The translations under genes were made by a program, and so were the position numbers. The notes under the pieces were generated by a model. It did not search any database and was not told where the DNA came from. It was given only the letters and a program-made list of their open reading frames with translations. Below, in pieces: positions 1 to 8,407 of a DNA stretch of 64,000 nucleotides. Within the stretch, counting starts at the first letter, position 1. Each line of letters opens with the position of its first letter. This DNA is from PALSA-607 sp963825425 (GTDB lineage Bacteria > Actinomycetota > Actinomycetes > Acidothermales > Acidothermaceae): NCBI GenBank assembly GCA_963825425.1, contig CAWGTF010000010.1:558001-622000 (forward strand), in the 5' to 3' direction.

Positions 1-457
1 AAAAGATGATCAGGCTTTCGACGGCCTTGTTGGTGATCTGCGAGCCCCAACTCGAACCGACCGTCTCAGTCGATACCTGCTGCGACGTCACGTTGAGATG
101 TGACGTGATCGCGTCGGTGACCTTCGTGATCTCGTCCTGGCTGAGCGGCTTGCTTTCCACCTGGAAGTTGGCGCCGCCGACTCCGACGTTCGAGAGGCGT
201 TGCACGACGGGCGACGCGACGCCGGCCGCAGCGGCGACATCACTGACCTGACTGACCGAATAGCCCTTGTCGGGGAATGTGAGCTGGGTGCCGCCCTTGA
301 ACTCCAGGCTCAGACTGAGCCCTCGGGCGGCGAGCCCAACCAGGCCAATCACCATCACCACGGTCGACAGCAATATCCATCGCCGCCACTTGCCGACGAA
401 CTCATAGGACGCTTGGCCGGTGTACAGCTGGTGGCCGATCGTGCCGAGGCGGCTCAT
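1..457 (-). CDS. secF: Protein translocase subunit SecF, C-terminus beyond window
   Basis: SecF pairs with SecD in the membrane and uses the proton gradient to help proteins finish crossing the SecYEG channel. The ATG at 457-455 follows the secD stop after one base, so the two are translationally coupled. The visible 152 residues hold a cytoplasmic start, a first membrane helix (WILLSTVVMVIGLVGLAA) and the conserved segment LEFKGGTQLTF at the beginning of the periplasmic domain. The reading frame is open to position 1, so the remaining membrane helices lie outside the window. Order yajC-secD-secF is the standard one. Confidence 0.95.
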   Translation of the reverse strand, partial: MSRLGTIGHQLYTGQASYEFVGKWRRWILLSTVVMVIGLVGLAARGLSLSLEFKGGTQLTFPDKGYSVSQVSDVAAAAGVASPVVQRLSNVGVGGANFQVESKPLSQDEITKVTDAITSHLNVTSQQVSTETVGSSWGSQITNKAVESLIIF

Positions 458-458
458 G

Positions 459-2281
459 TCAGACCTTCCTGGCCGGCGAGACCCGCCGCGCAGTCGTCGT
501 CGCGGGTCTGAGGCGCTCGACACCGAGGCGCGCCGCATCGAGACCCGACAGGGGGTGCCCGTCACCGAAGAACTTGGTCTTCGCCAGCGCAGTCAGCAAT
601 GGCTTGGTGAAGAGGAACACCACCACCAGGTCGACGACGGTCGAAAGCCCAAGCGTAAACGCGAAGCCGCGCACATCGCCGATCGCGAGCAAGTACAAGA
701 TGACCGACGCGATCAGCGAGACGACGTCGGCCGAGATGATGGTGCGCCGGGCCCGAACCCAGCCTCTTTCGACAGACGTCCGCAACGAATTACCGTCGCG
801 GACTTCATCGCGCAGTCGTTCGAAGAAGACCACGAAGGAGTCGGCTGTCACACCGATCGCGACGATCAGTCCGGCGATACCCGCGAGGGTCAGCGTGTAG
901 CTGATGGCCTTGCCGAGCAAGACGATGATCGGGTACTGGATGGCCGCCGACAGCGCCAAGCTGGTGACCGTCACGAAGGACAAGCCGCGGTAGTAGAAGA
1001 ACGAGTAGAGCACGACCAGCACCAGCCCGATGCCACCCGCGAGCAGGCCGGCCTTCAGCTCGTTGCTACCGAGGGTGGCCGAAATCGTCTGTGCAGTCTG
1101 CTGTTCGAATGCAAGCGGCAGTGCGCCGTACTTCAGGACGTTCGCGAGGTTGGACGCCGTCTTGTGCGTGAACGAACCGGTGATCTGCGTCGGGCCGACG
1201 ATCGCGCTTTGAATGACCTCGGCTGAGAACACGTTCGAGTCGAGCACGATGGCGGTCGCCGTGCCGACATGGGCCGCGGTGAACTTGGCCCAGGTGTTGG
1301 CTGCACCCGACTTGAAGGTGAGCTGCACGTTCCACTGTGTGCCGGTTTGCGAGTCGAGCTGCGCCGCTGCCGTCGACACGTCCTTGCCCAAGATCAACGT
1401 GGGGTGCAGCAGGTACTTGAAGTAGGTGGCCGATCCGTCGGGGTTGCCGCAGGTGACCAGGAACTTGGCCGGGTCATCGACGTGCAGGCCGCCCTGCTGA
1501 TTCGCCGGTATGGAGCAGTCGAGCTTCGCGTATTCCGCGAGTTCAGCTGCGGATGGCGTGGTCTCGACCACGGTGGTCCCAGAGCCTGGCGAGGCGGACG
1601 CCGATGGGCTGGGCGAAGCGGCCGACGAGGCGGAGGTCGAAGCAGACGTAGAGCCCGGACCTGCACTCGCGGCGGCTCGCACGAATCCAGCTGGCTCGGC
1701 GCGCACGGCCGGGGCCGCACCGGGAACGCCGAGGGCCTTCGGGCTGGAGGACGGAGCGGCGGACGGTGACGGCGTGGCAGACGGGGCCGCGGTGAGACGG
1801 ACGTCGATGCCGACGTGGACGGTGTCGTTGAAGGGCTCGGGGTAGCCGGCGCCGATGACGTGGTCACCGTCGGCGTGGTCGTGTCCTGGACGTCGGTACC
1901 GGTGATGCCGCTGTTGGTCTCGTACACCTGCCGGATGCTCAGTAGCGCGGTCTCACCGATGTTCTTGAGCACGCCCTGGGTGTCCTTGCCTGGCACCGAG
2001 ATGACGATGTTGCGGCCCTCGAGCTTCACCTCGGCACTGCTGACGCCCAAGGCGTTGACTCGGTTCGCCAGGATGTTCTTGGCCGTGTTGAGGTCGCCGT
2101 TAGTGACCTTGACGCCAGTCGTCGACTTCGGCTGCAAGGTGACCGTGGTGCCGCCGCGCAGGTCGAGGCCCAGCGCCGGTGAGTACCGACCGCCCAGGGC
2201 CATCAGCCCGTAGAGCACGGCAAGAAGCAGCAGGACCAGGAACAGGGGACGCCCTGAACTGGACCTCTTGGCAGGTGGCAC
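459..2281 (-). CDS. secD: Protein translocase subunit SecD with long Ser/Pro/Ala-rich insert (one frameshift)
   Basis: SecD works with SecF after SecA-driven export. The N-terminus has a membrane helix (LFLVLLLLAVLYGLMALGG) followed by LGLDLRGGTTVTL, the family signature. The C-terminal half carries the five-helix membrane block, with LVVVLYSFFYYRGLSF, GLIVAIGVTADSFVVFFERLRDE and SVERGWVRARRTIISADV all recognisable. The two halves lie in different frames that meet near 1795 inside a low-complexity Ser/Thr/Pro/Ala tract, so I infer one indel there. The tract, about 130 residues between the first periplasmic subdomain and the rest, is longer than in most SecD proteins. The total span (about 607 codons) fits an intact gene. 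Confidence 0.93.
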
Positions 2282-2347
2282 CTGGATCTCCCTGTCAAAC
2301 CTACGGACACTGCATACGGATACCGCTCATGGATAGTGCCGAACACC

Positions 2348-2397
2348 ACATTGTTGCAGCGCAGAACTGAGACATTCTTGCAGCGCAGCACTGGGAC
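2348..2397. repeat. Two tandem copies of a 24-bp unit, resembling an IS21-family terminus
   Basis: Two head-to-tail copies (2348-2371 and 2372-2395) share the core TTGCAGCGCAG with few mismatches, in the 152-bp gap between yajC and secD. Read on the minus strand, the motif GCTGCGCTGCAA repeated behind CAGT resembles the short internal repeats I remember from IS21-family element ends. There is no transposase nearby, so a relic is only an inference. The rest of the gap is leader sequence of secD. Confidence 0.4.
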
Positions 2398-2433
2398 CAC
2401 CGTCGAGGCTGGCCCGGCTGCGCCGGATCAGGC

Positions 2434-2907
2434 TTAAGGAACGGGTCCCAACCCCGGGTCGTTCCCAGGATCTTCGCGATTCGAGGGTCGGGCCACTTCG
2501 TCGGCCGGCGCGGCATCGTGACCGTCATGATCGTGACCGTCATGATCGTGACCGTCATGATCGTGACCGTCATGATCGTGACCGTCATGATCGTGACCGT
2601 CATGATCGTCTTCGTCGTAGTCGTCGTCGTCGACGTCATCCGGGTCGACTAAGTCAGGGACTACCCGGAGTACCGCCGCCTTCGCGAACCGAAGGTTGAC
2701 GCCCTCCGAGGCCTCGATGATGATCGTGTCGGCCTCGATCTCAACGACGATGCCGTAGAGGCCGGATGTGAGCAACACCCGGCTGCCCGGCTCGACCGCG
2801 CGCGCCAGTGCCGCCGCCTGCCGGCGTCGCCTGCCCTGCGGCAGGATCACCAGCACGTAGACGACGACGAAGAACAGCACTGGTAGCGCGAAGTTCTTCA
2901 CGAGCAA
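2434..2907 (-). CDS. yajC: Preprotein translocase subunit YajC with a His/Asp repeat tail
   Basis: YajC is the small single-pass partner of SecDF. Residues 6-24 form the membrane helix (ALPVLFFVVVYVLVILPQG), followed by a basic stretch and the compact YajC domain (GSRVLLTSGLYGIVVEIEAD, residues about 41-60). The family normally ends near residue 110. Here an acidic linker leads into six perfect copies of HDGHD, then a short Pro-rich end, 157 residues in all. Position ahead of secD supports the call. The His/Asp tail would sit in the cytoplasm and could bind divalent metal, but that role is only inferred. Confidence 0.93.
   Translation of the reverse strand: MLVKNFALPVLFFVVVYVLVILPQGRRRRQAAALARAVEPGSRVLLTSGLYGIVVEIEADTIIIEASEGVNLRFAKAAVLRVVPDLVDPDDVDDDDYDEDDHDGHDHDGHDHDGHDHDGHDHDGHDHDGHDAAPADEVARPSNREDPGNDPGLGPVP
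2515..2604. repeat. 15-bp tandem repeat, six perfect copies, coding HDGHD in YajC
   Basis: The unit ATCGTGACCGTCATG is repeated six times without a mismatch. Its length is a multiple of three, so copy-number changes keep the frame. It encodes the pentapeptide HDGHD on the minus strand. Perfect identity suggests recent expansion or strong homogenisation. Confidence 0.97.
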
Positions 2908-3092
2908 CCTTTCAAGCGACGCGCCGGCGGAAGTTCCGCGCGGCTCCGTGAGCGGGCTACTGGACTGGCTATGGGACGTGCAGGGCAGCGCCGGGCGGGT
3001 AGCGCTGGACGGGCAGCGGTTGGCAGGCAGCCTTGGGCGGGCGAAAGCACGCGGCCGCCCGGCCGCGCCGCGAGTCTATGCTGTCCGGCTTT

Positions 3093-4220
3093 TCAGCCGT
3101 CCGTGTCGTCGAGGTCCTCGAACAGCGTGGCCGCCGCGACTGCCCCGAGCGAGCCGACCGGCGGCACTAGGCCGAGGTGGCGCCAGCCAGCTGCGGTAGC
3201 GACCCGGCCACGCGGCGTCCGGACGATGAACCCGGCCCGGAACAGGAACGGCTCGGCGACTTCCTCGACCGTCTCCGGCTCCTCGCCGACGGCGATCGCG
3301 ACGGTCGAGAGGCCCACAGGCCCGCCGCCGAACCGCTTGACCAATGCCTCGAGCACCGCCCGGTCGAGCCGATCGAGCCCGAGCGCGTCGACCTCGTAGA
3401 CCGCGAGCGCCGCCGCAGCGACCTCGCGGGTCACCACGCCGTCGGCGCGTACCTCGGCGAAATCGCGGACCCGGCGCAGGAGTCGGTTAGCGATTCGAGG
3501 TGTCCCGCGCGACCGCCCGGCGATCTCTTCGCCGCCCTCGGCCATCAACCGGACGTCGAGCAGGCCGGCCGATCGCTGCAACACCCGTTCGAGTTCGGCC
3601 GGCGCGTAGAAGTCCATGTGCCCGCTGAAACCGAAGCGGTCACGCAGCGGCCCGGGGAGCAAACCCGCCCGAGTGGTCGCCCCAACCAAGGTGAACGGCG
3701 CGAGGTCGAGCGGAATCGCGCTCGCGCCCGGACCCTTGCCGACAATGACGTCGACCCGGAAGTCCTCCATGGCCATGTAGAGCATCTCTTCAGCCGGCCG
3801 CGACATCCGGTGGATCTCGTCGAGGAACAGGACCTCGCCTTCGGTCAGCTGGGTGAGGACGGCGGCCAGGTCGCCGGCGTGCTGGATCGCCGGACCACTG
3901 GTGATCCGCAACGGCGCGTTCATCTCCGCGGCGATGATCATGGCCAGGGTCGTCTTGCCAAGACCGGGAGACCCGGACAGCAGCACGTGGTCGGCTGGCC
4001 GGCCGCGCAGGCGGGCGCCGTCGAGGATGAGGGAGAGCTGCTCACGCACCCGCTCCTGACCGACGAACTCCCCCAGGTTGCGCGGGCGCAAAGCGGCGTC
4101 GACCAAGCGGTCTTCGACGTCCGAGCGCGGGTCAACTAGGTCGATCCCGTCGGCCAAGTCGATCGCGTCGACGACCTCGAGTTCGTCGGCCCGCACTTCA
4201 GCGGGCGACTGGTCCGTCAT
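3093..4220 (-). CDS. ruvB: Holliday junction branch migration ATPase RuvB
   Basis: RuvB forms the hexameric motor that drives branch migration of Holliday junctions held by RuvA. The protein (375 aa) is full length and intact. It shows Walker A (GSPGLGKTT), Walker B (VLFLDEIHRM), the LVGATTRAGLLPGPLRDRFG sensor segment and a C-terminal winged helix ending in the RTPRGRVAT motif. The N-terminal 35 residues are acidic and variable, as is common. It overlaps ruvA by four bases (ATGA), giving the order ruvC-ruvA-ruvB in transcription. Confidence 0.98.
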   Translation of the reverse strand: MTDQSPAEVRADELEVVDAIDLADGIDLVDPRSDVEDRLVDAALRPRNLGEFVGQERVREQLSLILDGARLRGRPADHVLLSGSPGLGKTTLAMIIAAEMNAPLRITSGPAIQHAGDLAAVLTQLTEGEVLFLDEIHRMSRPAEEMLYMAMEDFRVDVIVGKGPGASAIPLDLAPFTLVGATTRAGLLPGPLRDRFGFSGHMDFYAPAELERVLQRSAGLLDVRLMAEGGEEIAGRSRGTPRIANRLLRRVRDFAEVRADGVVTREVAAAALAVYEVDALGLDRLDRAVLEALVKRFGGGPVGLSTVAIAVGEEPETVEEVAEPFLFRAGFIVRTPRGRVATAAGWRHLGLVPPVGSLGAVAAATLFEDLDDTDG

Positions 4221-4843
4221 ACCCGTGCCCCGCCGAGGGTGCGCAGCGCCTGGCGCAGCAGCACTCCGACGTCCGGAGCGTCACCCGCCACCACCATCGC
4301 GTCAGCGTCGCCAGCGACCGCCAGCACCGCGTCGTCCGCCTCACGAACGGAATAGCCGAGACCGAGCAGCGCACCGTGCACGCTCTCACGCCAGCTTGCG
4401 CTGCTGCCGCTCGGCAGGACCACGACGTCTTCGGTGAGCGTGGCGCCGGCGAGCTTGTCTTTGAGTTCGAGCACGATGCGCTGGGCAGTCTTGCGGCCGA
4501 TACCGGGCACCAGCGACAGCGTCGCGAAGTCGTCGGTCGCCACCGCCCGGCGCAACGCGGCAGGAGGATGGACGCCGAGCATCGCCTGGGCCAGCCGCGG
4601 GCCGACACCGGTCGCGGTCTGCAGCAGCTCAAAGACCATTCGCTCGTCGTCGTCGGCGAAGCCGTACAGCGTCAACGAGTCTTCGCGCACGACCAGCGAC
4701 GTGGCGAATCGCGCGGGTTCTCCGACGCGCACCCGCGAGATCGCCGTCGGCGCGCAGTAGACCTGGAGCCCAAAACCACCGACCTCGACGACAACCGAGT
4801 CGGCGGATATGGCGGCGACCCGGCCGGCGACGAACGCGATCAT
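4217..4843 (-). CDS. ruvA: Holliday junction DNA-binding protein RuvA
   Basis: RuvA tetramers clamp the four-way junction and load RuvB. The 208-residue protein begins MIAFVAGRVAAI, has the OB-fold with LVVREDSLTLYGFADDDER, and two helix-hairpin-helix segments (LLQTATGVGPRLAQAML and LSLVPGIGRKTAQRIVLEL). The C-terminal domain III that contacts RuvB is present. It overlaps both ruvC upstream and ruvB downstream by four bases, so the three are almost certainly one translationally coupled unit. Confidence 0.98.
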   Translation of the reverse strand: MIAFVAGRVAAISADSVVVEVGGFGLQVYCAPTAISRVRVGEPARFATSLVVREDSLTLYGFADDDERMVFELLQTATGVGPRLAQAMLGVHPPAALRRAVATDDFATLSLVPGIGRKTAQRIVLELKDKLAGATLTEDVVVLPSGSSASWRESVHGALLGLGYSVREADDAVLAVAGDADAMVVAGDAPDVGVLLRQALRTLGGARV

Positions 4844-5406
4844 CGGCTACTCCCTGTCCGTAGTGCGCGCAGCGACGTATTGCGCAGCTGCGCAGCCTCA
4901 AGCGCCACACTCACCTTGGCACTCGCCGCGCCGCGCCACACCTCACAAATCGCCAGGGCGAGGGCGTCAGTCGCATCGGCGGGGGCGACCAAGCCAGGAG
5001 TTGCCAGCAACTTGCGGACCATGAACGCGACCTGCTCCTTGCCGGCCCGACCCTGGCCGGTGACGGCAGCCTTGACCTCGCTCGGTGTCCGCAACGCCAC
5101 CGGAATGCCGCGGCGTGCGGCGCAGGTAATCGCGACCGCCGCGGCCTGCGCGGTGCCCATCACGGTGCGCACGTTGTGCTGGCTGAAGACGCGCTCGACC
5201 GCGACCACGTCTGGCCGGTGCCGGGCGATCCACGCTTCGAACCCGACTTCGAGCGCGAGCAGCCGGGCACCGATCTCGGCATCTGCCGGAGTCCGCAGCA
5301 CGTCGACCTCGATCAGAGTCACCCGGCCGCCGCCCGCGCTGTCGACAACGCCGATGCCGCAGCGGGTCAGGCCTGGGTCGACGCCGAGCACCCTGATCGA
5401 ACGCAT
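4840..5406 (-). CDS. ruvC: Crossover junction endodeoxyribonuclease RuvC
   Basis: RuvC is the dimeric Mg-dependent nuclease that resolves Holliday junctions. The ATG at 5406 gives a 188-residue product starting MRSIRVLGVDPGLTRCGIG. The acidic catalytic residues are visible in VLGVDPGL, VAVERVF and DATDALALA. The frame stays open far upstream, but that extension overlaps yebC and has no family similarity, so the internal ATG is preferred. It overlaps ruvA by an ATGA tetranucleotide. Confidence 0.96.
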   Translation of the reverse strand: MRSIRVLGVDPGLTRCGIGVVDSAGGGRVTLIEVDVLRTPADAEIGARLLALEVGFEAWIARHRPDVVAVERVFSQHNVRTVMGTAQAAAVAITCAARRGIPVALRTPSEVKAAVTGQGRAGKEQVAFMVRKLLATPGLVAPADATDALALAICEVWRGAASAKVSVALEAAQLRNTSLRALRTGSSR

Positions 5407-5471
5407 GTTCGGAAGCGTAGCGGCGTCGCGGTCCCGTTCGGCGCAGCGACGCACCGGTGCGCGGAAGCGGG

Positions 5472-6218
5472 TCAGGCTTCGGCTAGGACGTCGTCGGACA
5501 CGTCGAAGTTGGCCCACACGTTCTGGACGTCGTCGCAGTCCTCGAGCGCCTCGACCAGCCGCAGGACCTTGCGCGCGACGTCGTCCTCGAGTTGGACGCT
5601 GACGCTTGGCAGCCACGAGATCTCGGCCGACTCGTAGTCGATGCCGGCCGCCTTCAGCGCGGCACGCACGGCAGCCAGGTCGGTCGCCTCGCTGATGACC
5701 TCGAAGGAGTCGTCGAGGTCGTTGACCTCCTGCGCGCCGGCATCCAAGACCGCCAGCAACACGTCGTCCTCGCTGAGGTTGTTCTTTGGCACCAGCACGA
5801 CACCCTTGCGGTTGAACAGGTAAGCGACCGAGCCCGGATCGGCAAGGTTGCCGCCGCCGCGCGTCATCGCAGTGCGCACCTCGGACGCCGCGCGGTTGCG
5901 GTTGTCGGTCAGGCACTCGATCAGCATCGCGACGCCGCCAGGCCCGTAGCCCTCGTACGTGATCGGCTCCCAGTCGGCGCCACCCGCCTCGAGACCTGCG
6001 CCGCGCTTGACCGCCCGGTCGATGTTCTCGTTCGGCACCGAACTGCCCTTGGCCTTCGCGATCGCGTCGGCAAGTGTCGGGTTGCCGGAGACGTCGGCTC
6101 CCCCGGTGCGGGCGGCGACCTCGACGTTCTTGATCAGCTTGGCGAACAGCTTGCCGCGCCGCGAATCGATGACGGCCTTCTTGTGTTTGGTGGTCGCCCA
6201 CTTCGAGTGCCCACTCAT
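5472..6218 (-). CDS. yebC: YebC/PmpR family DNA-binding regulator
   Basis: Intact 248-residue protein beginning MSGHSKWATTKHKKAVIDS, the hallmark of the YebC family, with NIDRAVKRG and the YEGYGPGGVAM segment conserved. The family has been described as transcriptional regulators, and more recently as factors that help translation of difficult peptides; which applies here cannot be told. It overlaps pdxT by four bases and is followed by ruvC after a 65-bp gap. Adjacency to ruvCAB is widely conserved. Confidence 0.96.
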   Translation of the reverse strand: MSGHSKWATTKHKKAVIDSRRGKLFAKLIKNVEVAARTGGADVSGNPTLADAIAKAKGSSVPNENIDRAVKRGAGLEAGGADWEPITYEGYGPGGVAMLIECLTDNRNRAASEVRTAMTRGGGNLADPGSVAYLFNRKGVVLVPKNNLSEDDVLLAVLDAGAQEVNDLDDSFEVISEATDLAAVRAALKAAGIDYESAEISWLPSVSVQLEDDVARKVLRLVEALEDCDDVQNVWANFDVSDDVLAEA

Positions 6219-6847
6219 GGCCGCTCCTTCAGGTATTCGCGAACGACTTCGACGAAAAGCGCGTGAACGCGGTGATCGCCCGTGAGTTCCGGGTGAAAGG
6301 CGGTCGCGAGCAAGACGCCCTGCCGGACGGCGACGATCCTACCCGCGCCGTCATCACGGCCCGAGTTGTCTGGCACCCGGCCGAGCACCTCGACCGACGG
6401 CCCGACGTTCTCGACCCACGGGGCGCGGATGAACACGGCGTGGAACGGTTCGCCATCGACGCCGGCGATCGGGACGGCCGCCTCGAACGAGTCGACCTGG
6501 CGGCCGAAGGCGTTGCGCCGCACGGTGATGTCGAGACCGCCGAGCGTCAACTGGCCCTCGATGCCGTCGACCAGGCGATCGGCCAGCATGATCATGCCGG
6601 CACATGACCCGTAGACCGGCATCCCGGCGTCCACCCGTTTGCGTAGTGGCTCGAACATGTCGAAGGCGACGGCCAGCTTGTACATGGTCGTCGACTCGCC
6701 ACCGGGAATGACCAGCGCATCGACGGCGTCGAGTTCAGCCGGACGCCGAACAGCGGACCCGATCGCGCCGGCAGCCTGGAGACCGGCGAGGTGTTCCCGA
6801 ACGTCGCCCTGCAACGCCAGGACGCCGACTCGCGGGGAAATCACCAA
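6215..6847 (-). CDS. pdxT: Glutaminase subunit of PLP synthase, PdxT
   Basis: PdxT hydrolyses glutamine and channels ammonia to PdxS for pyridoxal 5-phosphate synthesis. The 210-residue protein starts VGVLALQGDVREHL and contains GGESTT, the nucleophile loop YGSCAGMIML and the His-x-Glu pair in AFHPELTGDHR, so the class I amidotransferase triad is complete. It overlaps the end of pdxS by 7 bp, consistent with coupled expression of the two subunits. Confidence 0.97.
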   Translation of the reverse strand: MVISPRVGVLALQGDVREHLAGLQAAGAIGSAVRRPAELDAVDALVIPGGESTTMYKLAVAFDMFEPLRKRVDAGMPVYGSCAGMIMLADRLVDGIEGQLTLGGLDITVRRNAFGRQVDSFEAAVPIAGVDGEPFHAVFIRAPWVENVGPSVEVLGRVPDNSGRDDGAGRIVAVRQGVLLATAFHPELTGDHRVHALFVEVVREYLKERP

Positions 6848-7773
6848 CCTCGGGTGGCCAGCCGGTGGTCGACCGGGAGGTCGGCGACGTTGATGCCGAC
6901 CATCGCCTCGCCCAATCCGCGGGACACCTTCGCGAGAACGTCGGGGTCGTCGTAGAACGTCGTGGCCTTGACGATGGCCTCAGCACGTTGCGCCGGGTTG
7001 CCCGACTTGAAGATGCCGGAGCCGACGAACACACCCTCGGCGCCGAGCTGCATCATCATCGCCGCGTCTGCGGGGGTGGCAATGCCTCCGGCGGTGAACA
7101 GCACGACGGGCAGCTTGCCGGCCTCGGCAACCTCGCGCACCAGTTCGTACGGTGCCTGGAGCTCCTTCGCCGCAACGTAAAGCTCATCGTCAGGCAGCGA
7201 CGACAGTCGCCGAATCTCGTCGCGAATCTGCCGCATGTGTCCGGTCGCGTTCGAGACGTCGCCGGTACCTGCTTCGCCCTTCGATCGGATCATCGCGGCG
7301 CCTTCGGTGATGCGTCGCAAGGCCTCGCCGAGACTGGTCGACCCGCACACGAACGGAACGGTGAACGCCCACTTGTCGATGTGGTGGCTGTAGTCGGCCG
7401 GCGTCAGGACCTCGGACTCGTCGACGTAGTCGACACCGAGCGACTGGAGAATCTGGGCCTCGACGAAGTGACCGATGCGCGCCTTGGCCATGACCGGGAT
7501 CGACACCGCCGCGATGATCGCCTCGATCAGATCGGGGTCGCTCATGCGCGCGACGCCGCCCTGCGCGCGGATGTCGGCCGGCACCCGCTCGAGGGCCATG
7601 ACGGCCACCGCGCCGGCGTCCTCGGCGATCTTGGCCTGGTCAGCGGTGACGACGTCCATGATGACGCCGCCCTTGAGCATCTCGGCCATCCCGCGCTTGA
7701 CGCGGACGCTGCCGGTTGTACTGGCGTTTTCGGTAGGCGCTGGCTCGCTGGACAAGGGAAACAGACCTCTCAA
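6841..7773 (-). CDS. pdxS: PLP synthase lyase subunit PdxS
   Basis: PdxS condenses ribose 5-phosphate, glyceraldehyde 3-phosphate and PdxT-derived ammonia into pyridoxal 5-phosphate. The barrel is intact (310 aa): VKRGMAEMLKGGVIMDVV, the first catalytic lysine in PVMAKARIGH and the second in RSKGEAGTGDV are present. About 20 residues before VKRGM are variable and Ser/Thr-rich, so a later start is possible. The gene precedes pdxT directly. Confidence 0.97.
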   Translation of the reverse strand: MRGLFPLSSEPAPTENASTTGSVRVKRGMAEMLKGGVIMDVVTADQAKIAEDAGAVAVMALERVPADIRAQGGVARMSDPDLIEAIIAAVSIPVMAKARIGHFVEAQILQSLGVDYVDESEVLTPADYSHHIDKWAFTVPFVCGSTSLGEALRRITEGAAMIRSKGEAGTGDVSNATGHMRQIRDEIRRLSSLPDDELYVAAKELQAPYELVREVAEAGKLPVVLFTAGGIATPADAAMMMQLGAEGVFVGSGIFKSGNPAQRAEAIVKATTFYDDPDVLAKVSRGLGEAMVGINVADLPVDHRLATRGW

Positions 7774-7801
7774 GGCGACCTGAGTTGAGGAATTGCTCCG
7801 C

Positions 7802-8407
7802 TCAGTCTACGTCCGGCACGACATCGACCGCGTCGGCATTGTCGTCGACATCGGCACCGCGCCAGGCGTCCCCGACCGCGAGATGCGCCGGTGGGGCGTC
7901 GTCTATCTCAAAGAACGTCGGTGGCGGGACGCGTCCGGCCAGCCGCAGCCAGCGCACCAGCCGATGGCGCCGAATCGCCAGCGTCGCGGTGACAGCGTCG
8001 TTGCAGAACCGCCTGGCAAGCAAGACCTTGGTGGTCGCGGCTTCGAGCTCGGCCAGCAGCGCGAGGCCGGCGGGTTCGGCTGCGAGCGTCTGCGCCTCGT
8101 CAGGGTCATCGAACGCGGCCCGCAGCGCGACGGTGAGGCGGCTCTCGACGACCTCACGATCCGCGTCGTCGCCCGACGCCGCGCGCGCCTCATGCCCGGC
8201 ACTGGCGAGCAGCACACTCGTGGCGGGGTCGAGCAGCCCAGACGCGGCGATCTCGAGAGTGACCGCGGCTCGGCGCAGCAGTTGGGCATCGAGCGCCGCG
8301 CGGGTCGCATCGAGGCGAGCGTGCAGGCGGTCGAGCCGGTTACTTGTCGCGGTCACGTAGCCCGCGAGCAGGACGAAGGCGACGACGAGCCAAAACCACC
8401 AGGGCAC
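7802..8407 (-). CDS. LemA-like membrane-anchored helical protein
   Basis: The 201-residue protein has one N-terminal membrane helix (WFWLVVAFVLLAGYVTAT) followed by a long helical region, SNRLDRLHARLDATRAALDAQLLRR, which resembles the start of LemA proteins. The C-terminus is acidic. At this position mycobacteria have, as I recall, a membrane protein with a NUDIX domain; no NUDIX box is visible here. The GTG start at 8407 directly abuts the TAA of pimA. The function is unknown; co-transcription with mannolipid genes hints at an envelope role. Confidence 0.7.
   Translation of the reverse strand: MPWWFWLVVAFVLLAGYVTATSNRLDRLHARLDATRAALDAQLLRRAAVTLEIAASGLLDPATSVLLASAGHEARAASGDDADREVVESRLTVALRAAFDDPDEAQTLAAEPAGLALLAELEAATTKVLLARRFCNDAVTATLAIRRHRLVRWLRLAGRVPPPTFFEIDDAPPAHLAVGDAWRGADVDDNADAVDVVPDVD

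Noticed and set aside
4840..6201. RuvC fused to a 265-residue N-terminal extension
   Set aside because: The extension overlaps the intact yebC gene in another frame and has no family pattern. The internal ATG at 5406 gives a normal RuvC.
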